From: Symsagittifera roscoffensis
Taxonomy: Eukaryota; Xenacoelomorpha; Acoela; Convolutidae
Assembly: GCF_963678635.1 (NCBI RefSeq)
Contig: NC_087068.1
Location: forward strand, 31,560,318-31,624,317
DNA length: 64,000 nucleotides
Direction: 5' to 3'
Numbering within the stretch: position 1 is the first letter of the stretch; every line of letters starts with the position of its first letter. This document shows positions 31,373-43,802 of this stretch, in pieces. The notes below the pieces were generated by a model. The model was not told the origin of the DNA and ran no database searches. It worked only from the letters and a program-made list of their open reading frames with translations. Both the position numbers and the translations under genes were made by a program.

Positions 31373-32590
31373 GATTATCAGGCTAAAATTCAGGTTTGTC
31401 AACATTTCAATAACCAAAAACTATTCGAGACCATTTAAATGATCCTGATACGAGCTTTCTTGTTCATTTAGACAAATTTTGAAACAAGACTACTCGTATC
31501 AGGGCGAAGCCCTGAATGTTCCGACTGCCTTTTAAGATTTATGGAGCAGTAATAACATTAAAAAATTAAATGAATTAAAACAAAATAAAACAATTTTTTT
31601 TCTAAAACTTGAAATTTTTTATGAACAACATCCCCCCACACGCCATATAAAGTACAAAAGGATAGATATCGCTCATTGTAACAAAAAACTTATGGCAAAT
31701 AAGCTTCTTTCAACCAATTTGGAGCGATTTATAGCGCGAAAAATATCGCGCGTTAATTGTCCCAAATTGGTCAAAATGGCAATCTTTAAACCCCTGTAAC
31801 TTTACGAAAAATGATCACATGTGAAATATCTTTTCAAATTTGAGCTCAGGACAACAATACCTTTGAATGATATTAAAAAATTCCGTCAAAAATGGCTAGT
31901 TAAAAAGTCGAAATTTGTCTGAAGAAAAAAAAACTCACCCCGAGCACAAATTTTCCGTTTCTTTCGTATCGAAAGTCGGAACGATTATCAGGCTAAAATT
32001 CAGGTTTGTCAACATTTCAATAACCAAAAACTATTCGAGACCATTTAAATGATCCTGATACGAGCTTTCTTGTTCATTTAGACAAATTTTGAAACAAGAC
32101 TACTCGTATCAGGGCGAAGCCCTGAATGTTCCGACTGCCTTTTAAGATTTATGGAGCAGTAATAACATTAAAAAATTAAATGAATTAAAACAAAATAAAA
32201 CAATTTTTTTTCTAAAACTTGAAATTTTTTATGAACAACATCCCCCCACACGCCATATAAAGTACAAAAGGATAGATATCGCTCATTGTAACAAAAAACT
32301 TATGGCAAATAAGCTTCTTTCAACCAATTTGGAGCGATTTATAGCGCGAAAAATATCGCGCGTTAATTGTCCCAAATTGGTCAAAATGGCAATCTTTAAA
32401 CCCCTGTAACTTTACGAAAAATGATCACATGTGAAATATCTTTTCAAATTTGAGCTCAGGACAACAATACCTTTGAATGATATTAAAAAATTCCGTCAAA
32501 AATGGCTAGTTAAAAAGTCGAAATTTGTCTGAAGAAAAAAAAACTCACCCCGAGCACAAATTTTCCGTTTCTTTCGTATCGAAAGTCGGA
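31371..32590 (+). repeat. 610-bp tandem duplication containing repeat copies 3 and 4
   Basis: 31371-31980 and 31981-32590 are two direct copies with a period of 610, and every line compared is identical, so the duplication is very recent (or an assembly duplication). Each unit has a full interspersed repeat (31485-31982 and 32095-32592) plus ~115 bp of left flank beginning ACGATTATCAGG. This is unequal exchange between neighbouring repeats rather than new insertion, since the flank is duplicated too. Confidence 0.9.
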
Positions 32591-32726
32591 ACAATGAGCA
32601 GTTAGCAAGAGAGCAACATCGCATGAGAAATTACAACAAAAATTAATCCCTTCTCAGTGTAAAATCTAATCTGATGGGCGCTAGGTTTTGGCAGCTGAAT
32701 TATCGCTATTCAAGAGCTAAAATAAA

Positions 32727-33245
32727 CAAGACTGCTCGTATATCAGGGCAAAGCCCTGAATGTTCCGACTGTACCATAATTCATATCGAATAGTTTTTGA
32801 AAAAGAAAATATCGAAAACCTGTAAATTTTGGACAATATCAACTCAATATTGAAATGTTGAGTCGTACGGAATTAATACGTCTGATCTGAGTAGCTAGCC
32901 TCAATTCAATTTCGAAAGATTTTGTTGTGCGGGATAATTCGTCACGTAAAAATAATAACTCGCGTTACGTATAAATAATTCGCGTTCTCAGCAATATGAA
33001 TAAATTCTTTAAAGCGCGCAAAATTAAATCCAGAACATGGCTAATTTGGCAACTTTCAAACCCCCAGAACTATACAAAAAATAATCGGAGGTAAAATATC
33101 TTTTTAGATTTGAACTTAGAAAGTTGATATCTTCAGTGGGTTACAAAAATTTTTTGTCGAAAACTATTATTTCGATCAGCGGAAATTGACTGAATAAAAA
33201 AACCACACCGAGCATAAATATTCCGTTTTCTTCGAAAGTCGGAAA
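32727..33245 (+). repeat. Interspersed repeat, diverged subfamily B
   Basis: Begins CAAGACTGCTCG with the hairpin TCAGGGCAAAGCCCTGA and TGTTCCGACTG and ends with ATTCCGTTTTCTTCGAAAGTCGG, but the interior differs from the main family and matches, inverted, the copy at about 57720-58187. Confidence 0.65.
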
Positions 33246-33595
33246 AAAATGGAACGGCTGAAACAGTTTAAGGTTTAGCAAAGGTATTGCTCGGAAATTT
33301 AATTTCAGCACTGTTTTGAACTTCGACCACAATTCAGGTTTGCTGTTACGTTGTTAAAATGGTTATCACATTTATTGACACACGGTCTCCCAAACCCTAA
33401 CTTATTCTTAATTTTTTTCTCGGTAATGAACGAAAAGCTTAGAAAAACAAGAGGAAAAGTGAACCAATAGATCAATTTGCACATTGTTTAGTACCATAAA
33501 GCACTGGTATAGTTTGAACAAGACACACAGGCACAAAATAAAATTGCGACAAAATTAAATGAAATGCAACAATAGAAACAGAAAACAAAAACAGT
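33246..33595 (-). other. Probable 3' untranslated region of the minus-strand membrane protein gene
   Basis: Follows the TGA of the terminal exon. A minus-strand AATAAA (plus TTTATT near 33371) lies about 220 bases downstream of the stop and is a possible polyadenylation signal. Nothing else seen. Confidence 0.35.
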
Positions 33596-36500
33596 TCAAT
33601 GAAAGTTTGAGGCGACTGCTTGACAACATACAGAGCAGCCACAGCAGCAGCAGACAATGACGGCCAGAGCGGTGGCCACGAAGATCACAGACACCGTAAT
33701 CAAAACTATCTTCCAGGCTCTGAAACCAATGCAAAAATCATGATTTTTTTATATTAACAATTCTATTTACCAGTTATTTTAGAATAGACAAATTTAACTT
33801 TTTTTCACATTTCTCGTCTTTCAAATTAAACATTTTGCTCAGCTAGCAATCATTTTTTCGGCAACAACAGAGAATAAATGGGGATGATTGCACCAAACTT
33901 TGGATTCTTTGGAACGCTTTTTTTAATAAAATTTTATGTAAAATTTCACAATTTGAGGGCATCGACAGAGCTCTAAAATCAAAAAAATATAGCATTAAAA
34001 AGACAAAAATTTTTGCATACACCACATGAAGCTCTATAAATTACAAATCTTTTAGCCTTTGGTTGCAAATTTAAAGTATCAAACTGAACAATTGTAATGT
34101 TTTTTTTTCAGCGTTCGGTAAAATCTTTCAATTTCCGCGAAAACAAAGGACTGTCAAAGAACTCAAAATGAAGTGACCTAATGCACTTACTCGTTCGCAG
34201 GAATCTTTTTTGCAAATCATGAGTTTTCTATATTTGTGAATAAATCTAAGCAACTCCTTGAAAGTAGTTTTTTCCTTCGGCTGAGTTTTGAGTTATCCTT
34301 CAGGGTAATTAATTTAGTTAATTTAAGACTATAGTTTTCAAAAAACAAGCGTTTTTGACCCCAATAAACAGTAAATTTCTCTATTGTTTTGATTGTTCAA
34401 AGATTGAAGCTGAAATCCACTGTTTTTGAATGATGGCATAACTGTTTGTACTTTCCAATTTAAAATGTTCAGAAAACATTAGAGATATATTGGTTGTTAT
34501 ATTTGTGATATATTTCTATTATATTAGAGATAAACTTGGTTGTTTATTCAGTTTCGGTCAATCGTGATCAAAACGATTATCACATAGTTTGAAGAACAAA
34601 AAAAAGAGAATAACGCCAATCATTGTAAAAAAAATTTAGTTGACTTTGCCTGTTTACTAAGCGTTCATTGCTGGTTGCTTGCTTAGTAATCTATCCTGAG
34701 TTGTATGTCTCACCTTAGTTCGTCAAGTTTCTTGACAATAGTTATAGTTTAAAAACTTAGTTAGAAAAGAGCATGAATTTTTAAAATGGATAGTGAAATA
34801 TAAACGCTTTAAGCAATTAATGAACAGCTGTATTTAGTACCAATAGGGATGGGGTCAAAACCTAGTTGTTACATTTGAACTAATACTTCCTTTGCCTGTA
34901 GTCCGCCTCTAGATTGCTGGTTGATTTGTCCACCTAATGCTTCTCAGAATATTGGGTTATCAGTTCGTTTAGATCTGTGCTGCTGCTTTTTTTTCGGGAA
35001 CTTATAAAAACTCTAAGATCGTATCTTAATAAATTTAAAAATTAAAAAAAAATTAAAAAGAAATAAAGTTATTCTGGAAAATGTTAATTCGACTGAGCGA
35101 GTTGAAATGAGAAATGGATGAAAAATTATGAAGATTTTAGACAGGTTCAATTTTAAGGCAAGAATGCTTCAAAGTACCTTAGTCTAATTCTAAACTTCAT
35201 AGACTTTGTTTCATCGGACATGTTTCATTTTCCAGTTGTGTGGGAAGTTTTCAGATGTCTCATCTTTGAAGTTTTTTAATTCGAAAGCCGTTGATTTTTC
35301 AGTGTGTCTCTGTTAGGCTTTAAAAGACCGGGTGCTTATCGCTCTAATATCTGCTTTTCAAAGCAGATCATTTTAACCGGTCAGCCTTTATGGCGACAAG
35401 CTTTTTCTTTGATATTCGACAAAACAAGCTGTGAAAAGAAATTGATATTTTAAAAGGAATTCAACCTTAAATGAATGAAGAAAATTAGACTCGTCTTTAA
35501 AGGGTTGACCAATTAAACGTGGAAGGGAGTCCACTCTAATCTTATGTAAGCAATGAAAACAATAGTCTTTTGTTTGTGTAGTATTTGCAATACTACAACT
35601 CACCCCCTTTTTAGATAGACAGTTGTTCCATACTCACATTTACATTTGTATCGAATTATGTTTTTTTATCGCTAAATAGGGTTAGGTTAATAATTTGAAA
35701 AAGACAACATACTTTAAGATGAAATCAGATAGTTAAAAAATAAAGTGAATTAGTTTTAATCGTTCGTTTCCATTCACATGTTTTAAGAGTTTTTCCTTCA
35801 TCCTTCTTGTCATTGATGCGATAGACTTTTTCATCTACTTGCTACTCGTTGTCATAATTTTGGTAGTACTCATCATCATCGAACCCAGGTTGCATTTTTG
35901 CAATTATGTTCCGAATTGATAGATTGCGTTTTGCTGGTCAAAACTGCAGTAACACCATGCTAGCTTCTTCTTCTTCTGATTGTGATTTTTAGTACTTTGA
36001 CTGAGAATTTATAGTTCATATTCGATTCAAACTCTGTCACAATTCAATTTTCTGTTTATTACGGAAGACGATTATGTGAAAGTATTGTGTCATACACAAG
36101 CTAAATATGGTCAAATTTGGCGTCCTACTCAAATCAAAATTTTGTATTCTTTATGTTGCACGCAAAACCACCACGACGATAAGTGGAGAAAAAAATTAAC
36201 CTCTAAGTTTCATTGTGATTGTAACATATTAACAAATCATACAGCTATATACTTTAAGTTGAGATTTACTGGATGAAAATATGAAATAATAGAAAAATGT
36301 AATGGTGGTTGTAAGGCAAGAATAAACAAAAGTTAATTTTGCTTTTGGTTTGACAACATTTTTGTCATAACTAGCAAGTTTTGTTTCATTTTTAATAGAA
36401 AAGGTTTGAATTAGAATTAAATCGAAATGAAATATCGAAGAAAAGGAAAATTAAAGACCGTCTATTATTCGTTAGAAAACGGTCTAATAATCAATAAGAT

Positions 36501-39500
36501 AAGTGGAATAGTTTATCTCCGGTTTTAATATCCTGCACCAATCCAGGTTCACTGTTTAATAAAAAAAAACTTCGTCCTGAATGTGACGATGTAAAACTTA
36601 ACGTAAAAGTCAAAATAATGATGCGGTCCAATTTTTAAAGCGTAGCTTCTCAAAATCTGTTGTAATCAAGGATTAAAATGCCTGCGTGTTGTAGATTCTA
36701 AACTGCCAAGTTGATATTTAGGTCAAATTTTGATGAGCGAATCATAAGAGTCTCAAAGGCTGCATACAACCACCAACAATCATTTGCATTGGTTGAAAGA
36801 ATATGGTACCATGAAATTAAAAAGGTTACATGAAGCCGCCAAAAAATGCTGGCATAAATTTGTTCGCCCATTTTATGATAAAGAATATTGGTGAAAATTT
36901 TACTCAATGTGTTGAGAAGAAAACAGGTGATATTTCCTTTCTTGATGAATTTCTTCTAATTTGCATTTTGTAACTTGAAAACTACAAAGATAATAATTAA
37001 TGTCATCGGTTTTTGCTTGGACCCTAAGTGGATGCCGATGGTGTAATTTGGCTTCGCAGAATAAGTTTGTTGCAATTTAACATTGGCTTGTTCTTTCATC
37101 AAAAGTTTCACTCTATTAGTTCTTGTTATTGAATGTAGGGTAATTTTACGTTCCCTCAGTGTAATACTGAATTTTCAGTGATAAAACCGCCCCCATTAAC
37201 AGCAACTGTGTTTAACCTAAAATTATTCAGCTGTAGAAGCTGTAATTTACAATATTGTTAATAAATGTCAAAAATAATAAGCGAACATGTTGCACTAGTG
37301 TCCAGTAAAATTTGAGTTTTCAGACCGTTAGTGTTATTTTTGACTCCGATGGGATCTTCGTAAAAGTTAGTATATATTGTTTTTTTGGTTCAGACGGAGT
37401 CTGATCTAGTTAAAATTCACAAGTTCACACTCATTATTGGTATATTCTCCTGGAATGTCATCATCACTGAATTTGTGGATCTGGTAAGGTGAAAAATAAT
37501 CGTTTTTTTTCCGTTGAAACGTTTTTTTTTATTCGACCTGTCACGCCGTTGAGAACTTTTATTGCAGTTTGACAAATGCTTGAATTCTTGTGGGGGATTT
37601 ATGTCATTGAAACTGTCGTCTACTCTTGACCTACTCTGGCTATAGTTATGGTTACTTCTGTCTGCAGCGAGTGAAGCGAGTCATAATTTTGTTCCTGATG
37701 ATCGTTATAGTTAAAGCAATGGCTTATTGTATGACCTGACATGCAACAACATTTGCAAAATGTTAGGTTGTTTTTTTTCTGTACTCATGTGGACTATAAG
37801 CTGCGCTTTTTTATGATCCTTCATTAGTCCTGTTAATTCTTTCAGTTGATCATTTATTCCCCCTATTTATATTTTATTATCAACGCTATTGGATGCTGTT
37901 CTAACTAACTCACTGCTTACTGCATAACTAAAGTCTTCAGTAGCTACGTGATCTTTTAATTGTTGCCAAGTTGCGGATGGGTTCTCAATTAAAAATTGAT
38001 GTGCCTCTTGTTTTAAGCCTGGCTGGCTTAATCCCCGCAAAAAATTTCTATTTTCTTTGCTGTTCTTTGATCATCATTAAAAGTTGGATTAGGCCATCCA
38101 CGATCTACTGCGGTGCTTAGTCTATGTATGTAGCTTTTGATAAACTCATCAGGTTGTCTTTTTGTGTTTGCTGCTTCTATTCGTCTTCTATACTTATCTT
38201 TATCATCAGTGAACCTATCTACAATCTAATCTTTTATATCGCTCCAAGTTAAGCCTGCTGCGAATCCCTGATGCCATTGAGCGGCTGGACCATTTAATAT
38301 TGAATCAAAAAAAGCTCTTTGTCTGTTATCATATGCGTCCTGAGCGTCACCTGGACCTGCTGGTTTAGTGCCTAGGGAAAATGCATTCTTTTTCTCTGTT
38401 ATATTAAGAAAATTTTTTGCACCTAAGGACCTGGAATCACCTTGATCTAAGCAGGTCAATTTTTTGAGAGCTTAATCTGGATATGCTACTACATTCGCCA
38501 TTTCTGTTTAACTTCATTTAAATTTTGGCTAATGATATAAAAAGGTTTGGATGTGTTGTGCACTGATCAATTATGAGGATCGAAATGATTTAATTTAAGT
38601 TTTCGTGAGTTTTGTTGGGTTGTACGAAAATAAATTTTTATTGGATATATCAATATTGATATGGGGTCGCTTAAATTTTTGTGAAATAAAATTTATTTCT
38701 GGGGTATTGCGGGAAAGACTAATTAAATCGTGATTACTTTTGTGTGGGTGTTGAATGATCCTATTGGATGGTGGTCATATACCAAGTAATTTTTGTGGAT
38801 TTTTTGTTTTTAATTTTAAATTAAATGCTGTTGTAATTAATTTATAAAAGTTGGTCATAGCATTCTACATCATTTTTGAGACACCAATATTTATTTAGGT
38901 AATGATAAACAATTTATAAAATTAATAAATTTGTTACTAATATTTTTTTCGGGTAAATTAGATTTTGTTGAGGAAAAATTTAAAATGTTATTCTGTGTTT
39001 TGGTATATAAGGAATTAAAAGGCGATTGGAAGAGAAGCAATTAATCGTTCTTGGGGTATATAAAATATATTATTGGGTATTTTTATTTGCTGAAGAATTG
39101 TGTCTATTTCTGGAGTATATTGTCAATAAAGGACGTTCAATATACCAATATGATCTTTTTCGGTGTTCGTGACATACCATATAATGTTAGAGACACTGCT
39201 TCCTAATTTGAGTTTTGAATTTATTGTACTGACGTCAATTATAAAATGTGTTGACATTAATTTTGGCGTTTATTATTTTTGTTTTTCTTAGGCTAAGTTA
39301 GTTTATTTGATTCGTGTGTTTTAAAGAAATAAAAGCTGCCTCGGATCGGCTGATTATTAACAATGGAATAACAAAATAAAATAAAAAAAATTTTCGGAAA
39401 ATAATTTGTATAAGTTTCTTGTTCAATTTTTTTAAGTTTGTTGTGCTGAAACCCCAACTGAAACCTGAAACTTTGTTTGTGTGAAATTCATTAATGTCTT

Positions 39501-42500
39501 TGTTATGATGGACATTATAATCGTATACCATCTGAGGTTATCACTGACTTAAAACCGTACTTTTTTTGACAATTTCAGATTTTTAATGAACTGAAAACAT
39601 AATCTCAAACCTGAAACTACGGTAGCTGAAGTTGATTTTTTTAAATCTCAAAGTTGTCTAAAAAACTTAACTATACTTTGTTTCTGCTTTATCATTCAAA
39701 CATTTTGAGAAAAACTAATCTTTTCATACCTTAAACCTATCTTTTGAGATCTCAAACCTAAAACCCTTAAACTCTCTTAAACTATAAGTGAAAAACAGAT
39801 GGTTTTTGATAGCTCGTCTTGTGTAAATCAGAAATATGAACAATTTTGTAACATCAAAATCACAAATTTTTTTGCTGAAACCTAAGTTTTTGAGGCTGAA
39901 ACTATGATTTCTAGATTTGAAACTATAGTTTGATCACTTGATTTTACAGTTTTGAAATGGAAAATCTAGGTTGGTCTCTTTTATATATGTCTTTTCCAGC
40001 AATAAAAATGCCATAAAGATGAGAGTTTTAACCTATAACGGCAATTTTGGTTGCCTGAAACTATAAGTATGAGGGCTCAAACTAACACCTTCTAGAAGTT
40101 TTTTGAGTTTAAGAAATGGTTAGAGCATTCAAGATTCCTTTTATCTACCTATTTTTTACAATTTTTGACTTGGGATGCAAGATTTTGTTGGTCTGAAACC
40201 AAAATACCAATTCTGAAACGTACGTTTTAGCCTTAGGAACCAAGTTTTAAAACTGGTTTGGTGGGTTTTAACACCGTTAGTTTCTCTAAAAAGTCAAAAT
40301 TCGGCGTTCCGAGCTCAATTTGGAGACCAAAAACTCAATTTTTCATGTTCTGAAACCTGAAACTAACAAAAACTTACAATTTAAGACCAGGTTTTTAAGT
40401 TATGGTAACCACATTTGGGTTTCACTACTTCAACTTTTGCTGTTTTACCCGAATCCTCTTAAAGGAATTTAAAATTTTGACCGGGGCCTAGACTTATTTT
40501 AACTGAAACGTTTGATCCTATAACTGAAACCTAGACTGAAACCTAAAACTTTCGCTGGTAAAAATCAAATTTCTAGTGCTTAGGCTATCATATGAAACGT
40601 ATTTTTATCAATTTAAAGTAGATGTGTTGGTGTTTTAGCTTTTGTTTTTGTTGTGAAGCCTAATGTTCTTGTGCTGAAACTAAAACTTGGTGTTTGGCGG
40701 TATGAATTTAACGTTTAAGCTTGGTTTTAGCGCGAATTTTTTTTGTTTAATAGTTGTATATTCAAACCGTGTCATAAAAAACCAATGATTTGGTAAAAAA
40801 AAAAACCCAAATCCGTTCATTCCTTCTTCGTTTTCAATATTTCCTGTCATAGAATCCGTAATTGACAGCTTTACTGATGGATGGCTTAGGTTTAACTTAC
40901 GCTAAGGGTAGTTAAAAAAAACGAGTTCAAGGAAAACTGAAGAAAAGCCTCGACAAATGGCGAAGGGTTAGAATAAATAGCAACAAGCGTGAATGGTTGG
41001 ATATATATTTCATGAAGAATTCAATTTATCATACTCTTAGATAGCACATAGGACCACTTAACCCCCTCAAAAAAAAGAATGAAGATAATTACTAAATTTT
41101 TGAGCACTTTAGTTGAATACAAGATTTAGCCAATTTCAGTAATGATAACTTTAAACTGAAAATTTGGTATGTATTTAGTGGGTTACTGGACCAAAAGGGT
41201 ATCTCCTACTAGCGGATTTAGGCAGAGAACGATTTTTTCAGAAATTTTATATGTTTCTATAAAAAAAGATAATAGTCAATTTCATGTGCTAATGTCAGTG
41301 AAAAAGCCGTATAATAGACTTCGAGATGGAGGAACATCGTGGGTTACTGTTAGCGTAGAAGGGTACGTTTTGCAAGAACCTTACTAGGAATGTCTGTCAA
41401 ATAAAGACAATTAATTTGTGTTTCTATCGAAAGACACCCATTGCCTCTGATTTGTGAGGTTGAAAACTAATCTGACAACTATTCTTAGATCCTAATATTT
41501 AAAAATTTTTGAATTTTAAAAGCTGTTTCGACTTTATTGGAAAAGGAATTTCTAAAGGATTAGTTCTCTGCTGTGGTCGCACCAGTTTTACTAAGCGTTC
41601 ATTGCTGGTTGATTCCTTAGTAATCTATCCTAAGTTATATGTCTCACCTTAATTCGTCAAGTTTCTTGACAATAACTATAGTTTAAAACTTTATTTAGAA
41701 AAGAGTTTTTATAGTGGATAAAGAAATATAAACGATTTAAACAATTAATGAACAGCTGTCTTTAGTACCAATAGGAATGGGGTCAAAACCTAGTTGTTAC
41801 CTTTAAACGGACACTTCCTTTGCCTGTAGCCCGCCTCTAGATCTCTGATTGATTTGTCCACCTAACACTTCTCAGAGTATTGGGTTATCAGTTCGTTTAG
41901 ATCCGTGCTGCTGCGTTTTTTTGGGAACTTATAAAAACTCTAAGATCGTAATAAGTTTATGAAATAAAAAGAAACAAAAATGAGAACAAAATTATTCCTG
42001 AAAATGTTAACTCGACTGAGCGAGTTGAAATGAGAGTTGAATGAAAAATTTTGAAGATTTTAGACAGGTTCAATTTTAAGGCAAGAATGCTTCAAAGTAC
42101 CTTAGTCTAATTCTAAACTTCTTAGACTTTGTTTAATCGGATATGTTTTATCTTCCAGGTGTGTGGAAAGTTTTCAGTTGTCTCATCTTTGAAGTTTTTT
42201 AGTTAAAAAGCCGTTAACCTTTCAGTCTGTGATTTGCAGGTGTTTTTTTATTTGTGTATTTGTTAGGCTCCATATGTCTGCTTTTCAAAGCAGAACATTT
42301 TAACCGGTCAGCCTTTACGGCAACACAATTCTTCTTTGATATCCGACCAAATAGTCTGTGAAAAAAAATATTGATATTTTAAAAGGAATTCAACCTTAAA
42401 AGAATGAAGACAATTAGAATAGTATTTAAAGGGTTGAAAAGTTAAAAGTGGAAAGGAGTCCACTCTAATCTTATGTATACAATCAAAACAATAGTCTTTT

Positions 42501-42874
42501 ATTTGTGTAGTATTTGCAATACTACACCTGAAACTACTTTTGGCAAATTTGCACTTACGAAAATGCAACACGGTCGCCTGTCGTATGTTCCTGGTGCTCA
42601 TGGTAGTTATGTGCTGCATATTGACCATCAGGGTCCAATGGTTCATCTGTAAGCAGTTTATCTGCTTCAATATCTTAACACTGATATACTTTTAGCAATG
42701 TTGATTCAAATTTCAAGGTGACTTTTTTCCATTTATTGAGGTTTTTACCATACCTGTGACATTGTCAAACAACGTTTCGTTACTGATGTAGGAATTGTAG
42801 GAACTATTTGAATTTGTGCAATCAACAATCCACAAAAAAACTAAAAACGCAACAACTTTTAAAAGTGAATGCAT
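33596..42874 (-). CDS. Spliced gene for a small single-pass membrane protein (119 aa, 3 exons)
   Basis: Three minus-strand exons join in frame: exon 1 42874-42754 (121 nt, ATG at 42874, donor GTATGG), exon 2 42673-42559 (115 nt, acceptor TTAAG, donor GTAAGT), exon 3 33719-33596 (124 nt, acceptor TTTCAG, stop TGA). The total is 360 nt, exactly 119 codons plus stop. Exon 1 encodes a signal peptide (VVAFLVFLWIVDC) and Asn/Ser-rich start with NxS/T sites; exon 2 an acidic, His-rich ectodomain; exon 3 a transmembrane helix (IVLITVSVIFVATALAVIVC) followed by a cysteine cluster CCCCGCSVCC, a likely palmitoylation site, and a short tail. Type I orientation is expected. The family is not recognised. 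The 8.8-kb second intron is full of repeats; additional exons cannot be excluded. Confidence 0.6.
34650..35610. repeat. ~950-bp segmental duplication, copy 1
   Basis: Aligns along its length with 41590-42535, both beginning TTTACTAAGCGTTCATTGCTGGTTG and both including GTATTTGCAATACTACA near the right end (sequence divided here; the first word is at 34656). About 90% identical by eye with small indels. It lies inside intron 2 of the membrane protein gene, while the other copy lies next to exon 2, so it probably arose by duplication within the intron. Minus-strand frames in each copy are similar but not convincingly coding. Confidence 0.65.
35640..37430. other. Intronic sequence with decayed coding fragments
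   Basis: Plus-strand 36040-36330 reads as a protein-like stretch with Cys and His residues (SLCCTQNHHDDKWRKK, KFHCDCNILTNHTAIYF, EKCNGGCKARIN) interrupted by one stop, and 36730-36960 contains AYNHQQSFALVERIWYHEI and several stops. Both look like remnants of a transposon-encoded protein but the family was not identified. The rest shows nothing supportable. Confidence 0.35.
37430..38501 (-). pseudogene. Decayed retrotransposon gag
   Basis: Minus strand from ATG 38501. The sequence NFLNITEKKNAFSLGTKPAG, then FFDSILNGPAAQWHQGF, a WSDIK/FTDD segment, and RRIEAANTKRQPDEFIKSYIHRL is a Retrotrans_gag-type capsid, and CKCCCMSGHTISHCFNYN at about 37765-37700 is a zinc knuckle. It carries several stops and frame changes. 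No pol was recognised downstream (to the left). It is a different family from the two larger retroelements in this window. Confidence 0.7.
38502..39400. other. AT-rich sequence 5' of the gag remnant
   Basis: No gene seen. It may hold the leader and degenerate LTR of the gag element; no LTR pair could be matched. Confidence 0.35.
39400..40780. repeat. CTGAAAC-rich interspersed-motif tract
   Basis: The heptamer CTGAAAC, often as CCTGAAACT or ACTGAAACCT, occurs at least fifteen times in about 1.4 kb (for example 39445, 39458, 39464, 39611, 39869, 39892, 40056, 40194, 40216, 40351, 40502, 40520, 40533, 40676), mixed with related CTCAAAC and CTTAAAC words, all on the same strand and at irregular spacing. 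Chance expectation is well under one. The intervening sequence is not an obvious tandem repeat. Meaning unknown: possibly a very old minisatellite. Confidence 0.6.
41169..41387 (+). CDS. Possible terminal exon or small ORF, unknown
   Basis: A 72-codon frame with a balanced, protein-like composition (VGYWTKRVSPTSGFRQR; GTSWVTVSVEGYVLQEPY) ends at TAG and is followed by a candidate AATAAA about 12 bases later. An AG at 41179-41180 could be a splice acceptor. It lies, on the opposite strand, within the intron of the membrane protein gene. No family is recognised and no upstream exon found, so this could be chance. Confidence 0.25.
   Translation: MYLVGYWTKRVSPTSGFRQRTIFSEILYVSIKKDNSQFHVLMSVKKPYNRLRDGGTSWVTVSVEGYVLQEPY
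41590..42535. repeat. ~950-bp segmental duplication, copy 2
   Basis: Pair of 34650-35610. Its right end stops just before the donor site of exon 2 of the minus-strand membrane protein gene, at 42558. Confidence 0.65.
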
Positions 42875-43255
42875 TGAATTACAAATGTGATCAAATAATC
42901 ATGAACCACTTTAACATGGATAAAAATTAGGATGTGATATAATTTAAGGAAAAGTCTGCAAAAGAGCGTGAACAAGCAATTTGGTGGCTCGAAAAACGCT
43001 TGAACATTTCGCAAAAACAATATTGCAATCGCCATACTCCTTCTTATATTTCAGCTAGACATCTTTGCGTATACATATCGAATAACATATTTTGATCAAT
43101 TTACAAATCAAACAGATTTTTTCTTTGTTCTTACTTTCAAAGAAATAAGTGACGTAGAATGTGTGCTCGTTAATATTGTTTTCCTTCAAGTGGCCGGTTT
43201 TGACGAGTTTGTTTATTTCGGGCAAAAGACATTGTTAATTGGAGCTCAAGTTTAA

Positions 43256-43792
43256 CAAGACTGCTCGTATCAGGGCGAAGCCCTGAATGTTCCGACTGCT
43301 TTTGAAGGTTTATGGAGCAGCAGTAATAACATAAAAACATTATATGAAATAAAATAAAATGAAAAAATTTTTTTTTCTAAAATTTGAAATTTTTTCTATG
43401 AAAATCATCCCCCCACACGCCATATAAAGTACAAAAAGATAGTTTTCGTTCCTTGTAACACATCAATTATGGCAAATAAGCTTAGTTCAACCAATTTGAT
43501 ACGATTTATAAGACGGATTAAATCTCCGCTTACGCGTTAATAGAGCGAATTATATCGCGCCTTAATTGTCCCAAATTGATCAAAATGGCAATCTTTAAAC
43601 CCTCATAACTTTACGAAAAATGATCACAGGTGAAATATCTTTCAAATTTAAGCTCAAGACAACAATACCTTTTGAATGATAAAAAGAAATTCCGTCAAAA
43701 ATGGCTAGTTAAAAAGTCGAAATTTGTCTGAAGAAAAAAAAAACCCACCCCGAGCACAAATATTCCGTTACTTTCGTATCGAAAGTCGGAAC
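43256..43792 (+). repeat. ~530-bp interspersed repeat, copy 5
   Basis: Full-length, from CAAGACTGCTCG to GTCGGAAC, with the left hairpin. Flanked by ...GTTTAA on the left and AATAAG on the right, which fits insertion at an AA/TT site. Confidence 0.85.
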
Positions 43793-43802
43793 AATAAGAT
43801 AG

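Noticed and set aside
30870-33245. CRISPR-like array
   Set aside because: Repeats are ~500 bp, partly tandem and dispersed elsewhere in both orientations; there are no short regular repeats with spacers and the genome is animal.
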